A stretch of 64,000 bases of DNA. It comes from Corynebacterium haematomassiliense (GTDB taxonomy: Bacteria > Actinomycetota > Actinomycetes > Mycobacteriales > Mycobacteriaceae). The stretch is taken from contig NZ_JACDTZ010000002.1 of assembly GCF_013978595.1 (NCBI RefSeq), positions 310,001 through 374,000 on the forward strand, in the 5' to 3' direction. This document shows, one piece after another, positions 31,441 to 40,172 of the stretch. The notes beneath the pieces were generated by a model, which was not told the origin of the DNA, did no database searches, and saw only the letters and a program-made list of their open reading frames with translations. The position numbers were made by a program, and so were the translations under genes. Every line of letters begins with the position of its first letter. Position 1 is the stretch's first letter.

Positions 31441-33136
31441 AACACTCGCCTGCCTCACGGTGGCGCTAACGACCCTGGCCGCCGGCTGCGCCTCGCTGCC
31501 CACGAACTCGGCGCCGCATGTGATCCGCTCCTTCGCGCCCGAGGAGACGGAAACGCAGGCCGCGGGGCCGAAGGACGGCCAGGAATCGGACCTTCTGCTG
31601 CGCGACTTCTACCATGCCTCTGCCACCCCCGACAGCGACTATGAGGCGGCGCGCGCCTACCTCACCGAGGGTGCTTCCGCCGCGTGGGACCCGAGCAGGC
31701 AGAAACTCGTGGTGGACAGCATCGGCATGACCACCCTGCCGGGGTCCTCAGTAGGGCAGCGCAGCTACTCGGTGCACGGCGAAGTCGTCGGCGTGGTGCG
31801 CTCCGGCGGCTCATACTCGCCGGAGCGCGGAGACTATGAGGCCACCATCGACATGGAAATGGTGGACGGGCAATGGCGCATCTCCTCGCTGCCGGAAGGC
31901 GTCGTGTTCGAGCGCACGGAGCTGCGCAACCAGTACCAGCCGTACAACCTGTACTTCTTCGACCAGGACGACCGGGAGCTGGTCACCGACCGCCGCTGGG
32001 TGCACTCGCGCCGCGAAACGCTGGCGAGCGACCTGATCGGGCTGCTCATGGAAGGCCCCTCGGAGCGGCTGCGGCCCGCGCTCACCGGATCGCTGCCCTC
32101 GAGCGTGTCATACACGGGAGAGCAGGACGGCGCCTACACCTTCACCGGCTTCGCCGGCGTGAGCGAGGACGAACGCGCCCGCTTCGCGGCCCAGGTGGTG
32201 TGGACGCTCGCCACCGCGGGTGTCACCGGGCCCTACGAGCTCAAGGCCGACGGGCAACCGCTTATCGACGGCACCGACAGCCTCGACACCGACGACTTCA
32301 TCGCCGCGAGCCCGCTGGTGGAAACCGTCGGCGAAACCAAACTGTACGCCCTGGCCGGCGGCAAGGTCGTCCGCGTGGACGAGCGCTCCACGCAGCCGGT
32401 GGAGGGCTCACTCGGCGCCGCGAGCGACGTCATCTTCGCCGACATCGCCAAGGACGGGGAGTGGGCCGCCATCTTTGGCAAACCCGGCGATGCCGAGGAC
32501 GATATCTTCCGCGTGGGCAAGTTCGACGGATCCGAGGCCGAGGTCATGCGCGCGGGCACGTTCACCCGCCCCGCCTTTGAACCGGACGCGGCGGCGGTGT
32601 GGACGGTGGCCGACGGCAAGCGGATCCTGCGCACGGTGCAGTCCGCCGCCACCGGCAGCCTGACCACCGGCGAGGTCAAGGTGGAACTGCCCGACGGCGT
32701 GGACGGCAACATTTCCGTGCTGCGGCTGTCGCGCACCGGCACCCGGGTGGTCATGGTGATCGACGGCCGCCTCTACACCGGCATCGTGCGCCGGCAACCC
32801 TCCGGCGAGCGTTCCATCGTCAACGTCTACGAGTACGCCCATGAGCTCTCAGGCAGCGTGATCTCCGCAGACTGGCGCCCGGACGGCTCCCTCTTGGTAG
32901 GCACGACCTCCACTACACCGGTGATGCGCGTGGAGCAGGACGGCTCCTCCATGACCGCGATGTCCGCCGGCAACATTTCGGCGCCGGTGGTGGCGGTGGC
33001 GGCGTCGCCGAGCACGCTATACGTCACCGACGCTAACGCGCTGCTGCAGGTGCCGGCCTCCGGTGCGGACAACCCGATCTGGCGCGAGGTGCCGGGACTG
33101 GAAGGCGTGCGCGCGCTGCCGATCACTTCGCGCTAG
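31433..33136 (+). CDS. lpqB: Lipoprotein LpqB, MtrAB partner
   Basis: Exported lipoprotein reported in mycobacteria to influence MtrB signalling. The 567-residue precursor has lipobox LAAGC with Cys19. The N-terminal half (SDLLLRDFYHASATPDSDY; FDQDDRELVTDRRWV) contains the GerMN domain; the C-terminal half (about 270-560) looks like a beta-propeller (VMVIDGRLYTGIVR; ADWRPDGSLLVGTTS). AGGAGGAC precedes the ATG, which lies inside the last codons of mtrB. Confidence 0.95.
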   Translation: MRKTLACLTVALTTLAAGCASLPTNSAPHVIRSFAPEETETQAAGPKDGQESDLLLRDFYHASATPDSDYEAARAYLTEGASAAWDPSRQKLVVDSIGMTTLPGSSVGQRSYSVHGEVVGVVRSGGSYSPERGDYEATIDMEMVDGQWRISSLPEGVVFERTELRNQYQPYNLYFFDQDDRELVTDRRWVHSRRETLASDLIGLLMEGPSERLRPALTGSLPSSVSYTGEQDGAYTFTGFAGVSEDERARFAAQVVWTLATAGVTGPYELKADGQPLIDGTDSLDTDDFIAASPLVETVGETKLYALAGGKVVRVDERSTQPVEGSLGAASDVIFADIAKDGEWAAIFGKPGDAEDDIFRVGKFDGSEAEVMRAGTFTRPAFEPDAAAVWTVADGKRILRTVQSAATGSLTTGEVKVELPDGVDGNISVLRLSRTGTRVVMVIDGRLYTGIVRRQPSGERSIVNVYEYAHELSGSVISADWRPDGSLLVGTTSTTPVMRVEQDGSSMTAMSAGNISAPVVAVAASPSTLYVTDANALLQVPASGADNPIWREVPGLEGVRALPITSR

Positions 33137-33139
33137 CCT
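33134..33139 (+). promoter_or_regulatory. -10 box for comF (leaderless)
   Basis: TAGCCT, 7 bases before ATG 33147, overlapping the lpqB stop codon. Confidence 0.45.
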
Positions 33140-33146
33140 TGCCCGC

Positions 33147-34115
33147 ATGGGGGAGATATTCGGTCAGGTCGGCGAGCTGCTGTTGCCGCGGAAATGCGCG
33201 GGCTGTCGCGCGCCGGGGCCGCTGCTGTGCCCTGCGTGCCGCGAAGGCTTGGCGACCCCACCGCAGCGGGTATTTCCCAACACCACCCCGCACGCGCCGG
33301 TGTTCGCGCTCGGACCGTACGCCGACCCGCACCGCGGGGTGATCCTGGCCATGAAGGAGCGCAACCACCTGGCGGTGCGCCGCCACGTCGGCGCGGTGCT
33401 CGCGGCGGCGTTGGAGTACCTGGAGGCGCGCGGCGAGATCCCTGCCGGGGCGGTGCTGGTGCCGGCGCCCACGCGCACCCGCTCCGCACGGGCGCGCGGC
33501 GGGGACCCGGTGGAACAGGTCTGCCGCGCCACCGGCAGGCGGGTGGCGCCGGTTCTCACGCTGGACCCGCGGACGGCGGACCAGTCCGGCCTGGACGAAG
33601 CCGGGCGGCGGGCCAACCTTTCAGGGCGCGTGCGCATTTCCGGCGTGCCTGCCGGCCGGGTCGTGCTTGTCGACGACGTAGTCACCACCGGCGCGACGCT
33701 GCAGGCCAGTGCCGCTCTTTTGCTCTCGCGCGGGGCCGACGTCGCCGCGTGCGTGGCGCTGTGCGCGGGGGAGTGGCGTGGGCTTGGCGGCAGATTGCCG
33801 GGGATTCCTGACACATCACGGCGGTCGTTTGCGTCCACCTGGGGATTTAGGGCCAGCCTGACAGATTCCGCCGCGATGTGTCGGGGCGGGGAAATGTGTT
33901 CACTCGCTCCACCCGTCCGAGTGAACACATCACGATCCGCGGGCGAATTTGTTCACTTTGCCCAGGGCGGAAAATTCCCAAGCGGAATCTATTCACTAAC
34001 CGGTGAATCAATCTGGGGCCGGCGGATTCCTGACAGATTACGGCAGCCGTTTGCGCCGACCTGGGCCTCAAGGGCCAGCCTGACAGATTCCGCCGCGATG
34101 TGTCGGGCAGGGTAG
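33147..34115 (+). CDS. comF: ComF family phosphoribosyltransferase-like protein with repeat-derived tail
   Basis: A ComF-type protein: zinc-ribbon cysteines (PRKCAGCRAPGPLLCPAC), then a type I phosphoribosyltransferase fold ending in the PRPP loop VVLVDDVVTTGATLQASAAL. In competent bacteria ComF helps import DNA; here its role is unknown, since corynebacteria are not known to be naturally competent. The native protein should end near residue 215. The frame stays open for about 105 more residues through three palindromic repeats (33807-34105), giving 322 in all; the tail repeats SLTDSAAMCR twice. The insertion probably removed the original stop. Confidence 0.83.
   Translation: MGEIFGQVGELLLPRKCAGCRAPGPLLCPACREGLATPPQRVFPNTTPHAPVFALGPYADPHRGVILAMKERNHLAVRRHVGAVLAAALEYLEARGEIPAGAVLVPAPTRTRSARARGGDPVEQVCRATGRRVAPVLTLDPRTADQSGLDEAGRRANLSGRVRISGVPAGRVVLVDDVVTTGATLQASAALLLSRGADVAACVALCAGEWRGLGGRLPGIPDTSRRSFASTWGFRASLTDSAAMCRGGEMCSLAPPVRVNTSRSAGEFVHFAQGGKFPSGIYSLTGESIWGRRIPDRLRQPFAPTWASRASLTDSAAMCRAG
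33807..33883 (+). repeat. 77-bp dispersed repeat, copy 2
   Basis: Starts CCTGACACATCACGGCGG and ends CCGCCGCGATGTGTCG, so the outer 16 bases form an inverted repeat with one mismatch. The core is CCACCTGGGGATTTAGGGCC, followed by CCTGACAGATT. It matches the copy at 34029 at about 67 of 77 bases. Confidence 0.75.
33894..34013 (+). repeat. Palindromic element with the word TGTTCACT
   Basis: ATGTGTTCACTCG (33894-33906) is mirrored by CGAGTGAACACAT (33918-33930). Two more TTCACT words follow at about 33951-33956 and 33992-33997, around a TTGCCCAGGGCGG core. It is sandwiched between the two 77-bp repeats. Confidence 0.65.
34029..34105 (+). repeat. 77-bp dispersed repeat, copy 3
   Basis: Starts CCTGACAGATTACGGCAGCC, core CCGACCTGGGCCTCAAGGGC, ends CCGCCGCGATGTGTCG. 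Its direct orientation matches copy 2, 222 bases upstream, and it is inverted relative to copy 1 at 11501. Confidence 0.75.
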
Positions 34116-34157
34116 CGAGCTTTCGTCAAAACCGGCCGAATTGGTCATAACCAGTTG

Positions 34158-34163
34158 TATAGT
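34158..34163 (+). promoter_or_regulatory. -10 box for hpf
   Basis: TATAGT, 41 bases before ATG 34205, leaving a short leader that ends in AAGGGAGGAC. Confidence 0.5.
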
Positions 34164-34204
34164 GGTGGTGGACACAGTTCCTACTACCGCAAGGGAGGAC
34201 GCAG

Positions 34205-34897
34205 ATGACGTCTGCAGACCGTAACCCGATCCAAGAGACGCTGAGCCCGGATGCCCAGGTCACCATCACCGGGCGAAACGTCGAGGTCCCAGAGCATTTC
34301 CAGGAACGAGTGAACGGCAAGCTGGCCAAGATTGAAAAGCTTGACCCGACGCTGAAGTCGTTCCATGTGGAGCTGCAGCACGAGAAGAACCCGCGCCGCG
34401 AGGCGGAGGCGGAGCGCATCCAGATCACCGCCACCGGCTCCGGCCACCTGGCCCGCGCGGAAGCGAAGGAAGAGAACTTCTACGCTGCGCTCGAGGCCGC
34501 CGTGGACAAGCTGGAGCGCTCCCTGCGCAAGGTCAAGGCGCGCCGCAACATCGCCCTGTCTGGCCACCGCGCGCCGAAGGGTGCCGGGGTCCTCGCCGCG
34601 GAGATTGAGGCGGACGCCAAGGCGGAGCAGGAGCGCGCCGCCCAGGAGGCTGGCAAGTACGACGTGGACCCGTACGCGGACCAGGTCGAGGACGTCGTCC
34701 CGGGCCAGATTGTGCGCTCCAAGGTGCACTCCAACGCCCCGCGCAGCGTGGACGACGCGCTGAGTGAGATGGAGCTGGTGGGCCACGACTTCTACCTCTT
34801 CGTCAATGAGGAGACTAACCGTCCGGCAGTGGTGTACCGCCGCCACGCGTTCGATTACGGCTTGATCGAGCTCGCCCCGGAGGGGGACGCGGAGTAA
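34205..34897 (+). CDS. hpf: Ribosome hibernation promoting factor, long form
   Basis: Dimerises and silences 70S ribosomes in stationary phase or stress. The 230-residue protein has the N-terminal S30AE/YfiA domain (AQVTITGRNVEVPEHFQERV, LERSLRKVKARRN), a variable linker, and the C-terminal dimerisation domain (IVRSKVHSNAPRSVDDALSE, VGHDFYLFVNEETNRPAVVYRR). Strong AAGGGAGGAC before the ATG. Upstream of secA1 as in C. glutamicum; a strong hairpin follows. Confidence 0.95.
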   Translation: MTSADRNPIQETLSPDAQVTITGRNVEVPEHFQERVNGKLAKIEKLDPTLKSFHVELQHEKNPRREAEAERIQITATGSGHLARAEAKEENFYAALEAAVDKLERSLRKVKARRNIALSGHRAPKGAGVLAAEIEADAKAEQERAAQEAGKYDVDPYADQVEDVVPGQIVRSKVHSNAPRSVDDALSEMELVGHDFYLFVNEETNRPAVVYRRHAFDYGLIELAPEGDAE

Positions 34898-34915
34898 CCG
34901 CAGCTCAAGCTAGTA

Positions 34916-34965
34916 AACCCCGCCCCGGCTCAGTTCTGTTTATGGTTCTGGGCTGGGGCGGGGTT
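34916..34965 (+). terminator. Terminator after hpf
   Basis: AACCCCGCCCC at the left is mirrored by GGGGCGGGGTT at the right, and inner CAG/CTG bases extend the stem around a short loop. It begins 18 bases after the hpf stop. There is no long T tract. Confidence 0.65.
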
Positions 34966-35017
34966 CGTCGATAGGCAATTGTGCCTATGGGGTTGTCTAT
35001 ACCCCGGGAGGCGTGCG

Positions 35018-35023
35018 TACAAT
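35018..35023 (+). promoter_or_regulatory. -10 box for secA1
   Basis: TACAAT, with a possible -35 TTGTCT at 34993-34998, about 55 bases before GTG 35078. The leader carries AAAGGAC. Confidence 0.45.
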
Positions 35024-35077
35024 GGCCGGTTGTATCACCTTGGCCCTGTCAACCCATCAGTAAAGGACTTTGCACAC

Positions 35078-37636
35078 GTGTTTGGACTGTCGAAGCTGCT
35101 CCGTGCCGGTGAGGGGCGCACCGTAAAGCGCCTTGCCAAGATCGCCGATCAGGTCATGGCGCTCGACGACGAGTACGCCGCGCTGACCGACGAGGAGCTC
35201 AAGGCCAAGACCGCCGAGTTCAAGGAAAAGATCGCAGACGGCGCGAGCCTGGACGACATCCTGCTCGACGCGTTCGCCACCGCCCGCGAAGCCTCCTGGC
35301 GCGTGCTCGGCCAGAAGCACTTCAAGGTGCAGATCATGGGCGGCGCCGCCCTGCACTTCGGCAACGTCGCCGAGATGAAGACCGGTGAAGGCAAGACCCT
35401 GACGTCTGTGCTGCCGGCGTACCTCAACGCCCTGTCCGGCAAGGGCGTGCACGTGGTTACCGTCAACGACTACCTGGCTAAGCGCGACGCCGAGATGATG
35501 GGCCGCGTCCACCACTTCCTGGGCCTTGAGGTGGGCGTGATCCTGTCTGACATGCGCCCGGCCGAGCGCAAGAAGGCCTACGACGCCGACATCACTTACG
35601 GCACCAACAACGAGCTCGGCTTCGACTACCTGCGCGACAACATGACGCGCTCCGTCGACGACATCGTCCAGCGCGGCCACAACTACGCCATCGTGGATGA
35701 GGTGGACTCCATCCTCATCGACGAGGCGCGTACCCCGCTGATCATCTCCGGCCCGGTGGACGGCTCCAGCCAGTTCTACAACGTGTTCGCGCAGCTCGCG
35801 CCGCGCATGCGCGAGGGCATCCACTACGAAGTGGATCAGCGCAAGCGCACCGTGGGCATCTCCGAGGAGGGCGTGGAGTTCGTCGAGGACCAGCTGGGCA
35901 TTGACAACCTCTACGCCCCGGAGCACTCGCAGCTGGTCAGCTACCTCAACAACGCCATCAAGGCGAAGGAGCTGTTCGAGCGCGACAAGGACTACATCAT
36001 TCGCCAGGGTGAGGTCATGATCGTGGACGGGTTCACCGGCCGTGTGCTGGCGGGCCGCCGCTACAACGAGGGCATGCACCAGGCCATCGAGGCCAAGGAG
36101 CAGGTGGAGATCAAAAACGAGAACCAGACCCTGGCCACGGTGACCCTGCAGAACTACTTCCGTCTCTACGACAAGCTGTCCGGCATGACCGGTACCGCCG
36201 AAACTGAGGCGGCGGAGCTGCACCAGATTTACAAGATGGACGTTGTCCAGATCCCGCCGAACCGCCCGAACCAGCGCACGGACCGCGACGACTTGATCTA
36301 CAAGACCCAGGAAGCGAAGTTCGCGGCCGTGGCGGAGGACATCGCGGAGCACGCGGCCAAGGGCCAGCCGGTGCTGGTGGGCACCACCTCGGTGGAGCGC
36401 TCCGAGTACCTGTCGCAGCTGCTCACCCGCAAGGGCGTGCAGCACAACGTGCTCAACGCGAAGTACCACGAGGAGGAGGGCCGCATCATCGCCGAGGCCG
36501 GCCTGCCGGGCAAGGTGACCGTGTCCACCAACATGGCTGGCCGCGGCACCGACATCGTGCTCGGCGGCAACCCGGAGATTCTCCTGGACGCGAAGCTGCA
36601 GGCGCAGGGCCTGGACCCGCTGGAGGATTCGGAGCGCTACCAGGAGGCGTGGGACGAGCAGCTCCCGGCTGCCAAGGAGCGCTCGCAGCAGCTTGGCGAC
36701 GAGGTGCGCGAGGCCGGCGGCCTGTACGTCATCGGCACCGAGCGCCACGAGTCGCGCCGCATTGACAACCAGCTGCGCGGCCGCTCCGGCCGCCAGGGCG
36801 ACCCGGGCGAGTCCCGTTTCTACCTGTCCATGCGCGACGAGCTCATGGTGCGCTTTGTGGGCCAGTCCATGGAGAACATGATGAACCGCCTCAACGTGCC
36901 GGACGATGTGCCGATTGAGGCGAAGATGGTCTCCAACGCGATTAAGGGCGCGCAGTCCCAGGTGGAGAACCAGAACTTCGAGATGCGCAAGAACGTGCTG
37001 AAGTACGACGAGGTGCTCAACGAGCAGCGCAAGGTGGTCTACCGCGAGCGCCAGGAGATCCTGGCCTCGAAGGACATTGCCGGCCAGGTGCGCCGCATGA
37101 TCGATTCCACCATCGGCGCGTACGTCGACGGCGCGACCGCCGATGGCTACGTGGAGGACTGGGACCTCGACGGCCTGTGGAACGCGCTGGAGTCCCTGTA
37201 CGGCCCGACGGTTAGCGCGCAGGAGCTCATCGACGGCGACGAGTACGGCCGCGCCGGCGAGCTCACCTCGGAGCAGCTGCGCCAGGCGCTTCTCGACGAC
37301 GCGAACGCCCAGTACGACAAGCTGGAGGAGAACGTGGCGTCGATTGGCGGCGAGGAGCAGATGCGCAACTTGGAGCGCATGGTGATCCTGCCGATCATCG
37401 ACACGAAGTGGCGCGAGCACCTCTACGAGATGGACTACCTCAAGGAGGGCATCGGCCTGCGCGCGATGGCGCAGCGCGACCCGCTGGTGGAGTACCAGAA
37501 GGAGGGCGGCGACATGTTCAACGCGATGAACGAAGCTGTCCAGGAGGAGACCGTGCGCCAGCTGTTCACCATGCGCAAGCAGTTTGAGACGCAGGAGACC
37601 GAGCAGGCTGAGGCGGGCGGCTCGACCGTCGTCTAG
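35078..37636 (+). CDS. secA1: Preprotein translocase ATPase SecA1
   Basis: Motor of Sec-dependent protein export. The 852-residue protein has Walker [10 protein letters not shown] (about residue 105), [20 protein letters not shown] (DEAD box), the helicase-like second ATPase half with [17 protein letters not shown] and [18 protein letters not shown], and the scaffold/wing region [16 protein letters not shown]. The C-terminal zinc-binding tail of proteobacterial SecA is absent, as usual for actinobacterial SecA1. GTG 35078 ([12 protein letters not shown] follows) is the conserved start. Confidence 0.97.
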   Translation: MFGLSKLLRAGEGRTVKRLAKIADQVMALDDEYAALTDEELKAKTAEFKEKIADGASLDDILLDAFATAREASWRVLGQKHFKVQIMGGAALHFGNVAEMKTGEGKTLTSVLPAYLNALSGKGVHVVTVNDYLAKRDAEMMGRVHHFLGLEVGVILSDMRPAERKKAYDADITYGTNNELGFDYLRDNMTRSVDDIVQRGHNYAIVDEVDSILIDEARTPLIISGPVDGSSQFYNVFAQLAPRMREGIHYEVDQRKRTVGISEEGVEFVEDQLGIDNLYAPEHSQLVSYLNNAIKAKELFERDKDYIIRQGEVMIVDGFTGRVLAGRRYNEGMHQAIEAKEQVEIKNENQTLATVTLQNYFRLYDKLSGMTGTAETEAAELHQIYKMDVVQIPPNRPNQRTDRDDLIYKTQEAKFAAVAEDIAEHAAKGQPVLVGTTSVERSEYLSQLLTRKGVQHNVLNAKYHEEEGRIIAEAGLPGKVTVSTNMAGRGTDIVLGGNPEILLDAKLQAQGLDPLEDSERYQEAWDEQLPAAKERSQQLGDEVREAGGLYVIGTERHESRRIDNQLRGRSGRQGDPGESRFYLSMRDELMVRFVGQSMENMMNRLNVPDDVPIEAKMVSNAIKGAQSQVENQNFEMRKNVLKYDEVLNEQRKVVYRERQEILASKDIAGQVRRMIDSTIGAYVDGATADGYVEDWDLDGLWNALESLYGPTVSAQELIDGDEYGRAGELTSEQLRQALLDDANAQYDKLEENVASIGGEEQMRNLERMVILPIIDTKWREHLYEMDYLKEGIGLRAMAQRDPLVEYQKEGGDMFNAMNEAVQEETVRQLFTMRKQFETQETEQAEAGGSTVV

Positions 37637-37663
37637 CAATTTGCTTATCGACGAGCTGCCGCC

Positions 37664-38101
37664 TCACAGCACCTTGAAGGAGACCAGCTTGCCGTCGCAG
37701 ATTTTCGCGGCGTAGGCCCTCCTGGTGCCGTCTTGAGTTTCGACGGTGCCGAAGAATTCACCGCCCTCGCGGGCGTGGCAGGTAACCACCTGGAGCCTGT
37801 CCGCCGCGGGGGCGGTGCTTGTCGGTGCGTTTGTTAGCGCCGCCGCGTGCTGGCGGGCGCGGATGTGGGCGCGCACCGCAGGCGCGAAGCGCCAGGCCAT
37901 CATGGACGTGGCGCGGTGTTTGCTCAGCGCGGCGTTGAGCGCTTCCGCCACGACCGGTTCGACCTCGGCGGCAGCGTTCGGCGGCGGAGCCGCGGACCCG
38001 GAGTTGCGCGCTTGGATGAGCCGGCCGAGCACGGCTGGGCTCCGGTTCAGCTGCGGCACGAGCACTTGCACGTGCCGGTGCCCTGGGGCGGTGTAGTACA
38101 T
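37664..38101 (-). CDS. Rv3235 family protein
   Basis: A 145-residue conserved actinobacterial protein of unknown function. Key stretches are VLGRLIQARNSG, a central helix VVAEALNAALSKHRATSMMAWRF (in part) and a beta-rich C-terminus (DRLQVVTCHAREGGEFFGTV, RRAYAAKICDGKLVSFKVL), typical of the family beside secA1. GGGAGGAC lies before ATG 38101. The gene opposes secA1. Confidence 0.82.
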   Translation of the reverse strand: MYYTAPGHRHVQVLVPQLNRSPAVLGRLIQARNSGSAAPPPNAAAEVEPVVAEALNAALSKHRATSMMAWRFAPAVRAHIRARQHAAALTNAPTSTAPAADRLQVVTCHAREGGEFFGTVETQDGTRRAYAAKICDGKLVSFKVL

Positions 38102-38256
38102 GGCGGGTGTCCTCCCTCAACTGAGCGGGAATGCGTAGCGGAGGGGGACGGGCGTGGCTCGGGGTAGGTAGTATTGTCCACGTTCGCAGCCGCCCGTGTA
38201 AAGGGTGTGCTCACTACAGTAGGCATCCGCGACGCAACCAACGAAAGAGGGAACCC

Positions 38257-38670
38257 TTGCAGGGCTTGATCATCGATTACGCAGGAGTGCTGGACACCGG
38301 TGCAGAGGACGAGCAGCGCTGGAAGACCCTCATTGAAGCGGTGAAGGCGAAGGACATCGCCGTGGGCATCCTCTCCAACGAGGAAGGCGACGGCGAGATG
38401 GCGGAAAAGATCCGCGAGTGGGAATTCGGCGGCGTGGTCGACGCTGTTGTGCTCTCCGGCGAGATCGGGGCGGAAAAGCCGGAGCGCGCCGCGTTCCAGG
38501 CCGCGGCCGACGCGATCGGGGTGGACCTGAACGATTGCGTGATGATCGACGACGACATCATGAACGTCCGCGCCGCGGTCGAATACAACATGATCGGCAT
38601 CCTGCACACCGCCATCGACCGCACCGCGGTGGAGATCCAGTCCCTGTTCGATGTCGAGGCCGAGTTCTAG
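38257..38670 (+). CDS. HAD-family hydrolase
   Basis: A 137-residue HAD-like phosphatase core: GLIIDYAGVLD (motif I, with Asp then Gly-Val replacing the usual DxDxT second Asp), VGILSNEEGD (motif II Ser), KPERAAFQAAADAIG (motif III Lys) and CVMIDDDIMNVRAA (motif IV). The altered motif I and short length suggest reduced or specialised activity. TTG 38257 is chosen because AAAGAGGG precedes it. Overlaps the next gene by one base. Confidence 0.83.
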   Translation: MQGLIIDYAGVLDTGAEDEQRWKTLIEAVKAKDIAVGILSNEEGDGEMAEKIREWEFGGVVDAVVLSGEIGAEKPERAAFQAAADAIGVDLNDCVMIDDDIMNVRAAVEYNMIGILHTAIDRTAVEIQSLFDVEAEF

Positions 38671-39173
38671 TGCGCGTCTACATCCCCGCCACCTTCGGCA
38701 TGCTCGCGGCGCTGGAGGACAACCGCCTGATCCACGCCCGCAACGGCTGGGCGTTCGCGGCCACCGAGGCGCTGCACGAGTTTTTCACCTCCGGCGACCA
38801 GGAGGAGATCGAGGCCGTGGCGTTCGACGACGCGGCGATGGCGTCCATCCGCCTGTTGGCCATCGGCGATGAGGAGCGCCACCCGCACCGCCGCGTGGTG
38901 GTCTCCGCGGACGTGCCGGATTCCCAGGCCACCCCGGATCCGGAAATGGGCGAGTCCGTGGTGAAGCTGTCCGCGCCGGTGAACTTCGAGGACATCGCCG
39001 CGATCCACGTGGACATCGCGGAGGCCGAGGAGGCCACCGCGAAGGCGATCGAGGTCATCGACGCCGCCGACCTGGGCGACGAGGACGCTGAGCTTGCCGT
39101 GGGCGACGCCCAGGACAACTACATGGCGTTCTACGACCCGAGCGAGCTACCGGTGCTCGTCGAGCTGCTTTAG
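38670..39173 (+). CDS. DUF6912 family protein
   Basis: A 167-residue conserved actinobacterial protein: MRVYIPATFGMLAALEDN, GWAFAATEALHEFFTSGDQE, RRVVVSADVP and a C-terminal YMAFYDPSELPVLVELL. No catalytic motif seen; cytoplasmic and acidic. GTG 38670 overlaps the stop of the HAD gene (TAGTG), so translation is coupled. Its 3' end overlaps the opposing rsgA stop by 27 bases. Confidence 0.83.
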   Translation: MRVYIPATFGMLAALEDNRLIHARNGWAFAATEALHEFFTSGDQEEIEAVAFDDAAMASIRLLAIGDEERHPHRRVVVSADVPDSQATPDPEMGESVVKLSAPVNFEDIAAIHVDIAEAEEATAKAIEVIDAADLGDEDAELAVGDAQDNYMAFYDPSELPVLVELL

Positions 39174-40172
39174 CTCCCACTCGTTGTTGGAGTGCAGGGC
39201 AGCCAACAGGCCACGCACTGCCGCGGCTCGGCGGCCGACGGGGGAGGCCGGGTCCAGCTCGTCCCAGGCGCACTCCGGATCCGCCGGGGGACCCAGGTGC
39301 GTGCAGCCGCGGGGGCAGCGCTGCGCCGCCTCTTTCAAGTCCGGGAACACGTCCACGATTTCTTCGGGGGAGACGTGCGCCAGGCCGAAGGAGCGGATGC
39401 CGGGGGTGTCGATGATCCAGCCGCCGCCGGGCACCTCGAGGGCCACGGACTGGGTGGAGGTGTGCCGACCCTTGCCTACGCCGGAAACCTCGCCGGTTTC
39501 GCGGTCCGCGTCCGGCACGATGCGGTTGACCAAGGTGGACTTGCCCACGCCGGAGTGGCCGATAAGGGCGGAGACGTGCCCGTCGATAAGCTTTAGCAGC
39601 TGCTCCACGCCGTCCTCGACGCCGGTGCGCAGCACCTCCACGCCCATGGCCTCGAGCTCGCGCTCGAAGTCGGAGGGGTCCGCGAGATCGGTTTTGGTCA
39701 CGCACACCACCGGGGTCACGCCGCCGACGAAGGCGGCGATCAGGGCGCGCTCAACAAAGCCGGTGCGCGGCGGCGGATCCGCGGCCGCGACCACGATGAG
39801 CAACAGCTGCGCGTTGGCGACGATGATGCGCTCATACGGGTCCGTGTCGTCCGCGGTGCGGCGCAGCACCGAGGTGCGCTCCTCGCGTTTGACGATGCGG
39901 GCGAGGGTGTCTTTCGCGCCCGAGGTGTCGCCGACCACGCCGACGCGGTCGCCCACCTCGATGGAGGTGCGCTTGAGCTCGCGGGCGCGGGTGCACTGCA
40001 GGCGGGTGCCGGCATCATCGAGCACCACACCCCAGCGGCCGCGGTCCTTGGCCACGACGAGGCCGAACTCGGCGTCGTCGTGCGTGGGGCGGTTCTTCGA
40101 GCGCGGGCGCGAGCCCTTGCCGGGGCGCACGCGCACATCGGACTCGTCGTAATCGGCGAAGCTGCGGCCCAT
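39147..40172 (-). CDS. rsgA: Ribosome small subunit-dependent GTPase A
   Basis: GTPase for late 30S assembly. The 341-residue protein has an N-terminal OB fold (ELKRTSIEVGDRVGVVGDTS), then a circularly permuted GTPase domain: G4 VCVTKTDLAD comes before G1 IGHSGVGKSTLVNRI and G3 DTPGIRSFGL, the hallmark of the family. The C-terminal zinc knuckle is CPRGCTHLGPPADPECAW. ATG 40172 shares one base with the aroA stop (TAATG). Confidence 0.95.
   Translation of the reverse strand: MGRSFADYDESDVRVRPGKGSRPRSKNRPTHDDAEFGLVVAKDRGRWGVVLDDAGTRLQCTRARELKRTSIEVGDRVGVVGDTSGAKDTLARIVKREERTSVLRRTADDTDPYERIIVANAQLLLIVVAAADPPPRTGFVERALIAAFVGGVTPVVCVTKTDLADPSDFERELEAMGVEVLRTGVEDGVEQLLKLIDGHVSALIGHSGVGKSTLVNRIVPDADRETGEVSGVGKGRHTSTQSVALEVPGGGWIIDTPGIRSFGLAHVSPEEIVDVFPDLKEAAQRCPRGCTHLGPPADPECAWDELDPASPVGRRAAAVRGLLAALHSNNEWELKQLDEHR

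Noticed and set aside
34965..34975. CGTCGATAGGC as another copy of the 11-mer
   Set aside because: It has one mismatch; only exact copies were counted.
35057..37639. An 860-codon open frame antisense to secA1, and similar long antisense frames at 51357-53942 and 54556-56610
   Set aside because: They mirror highly conserved genes, have Val/His/Arg/Gln-rich composition typical of the reverse strand in G+C-rich coding DNA, and show no motifs.
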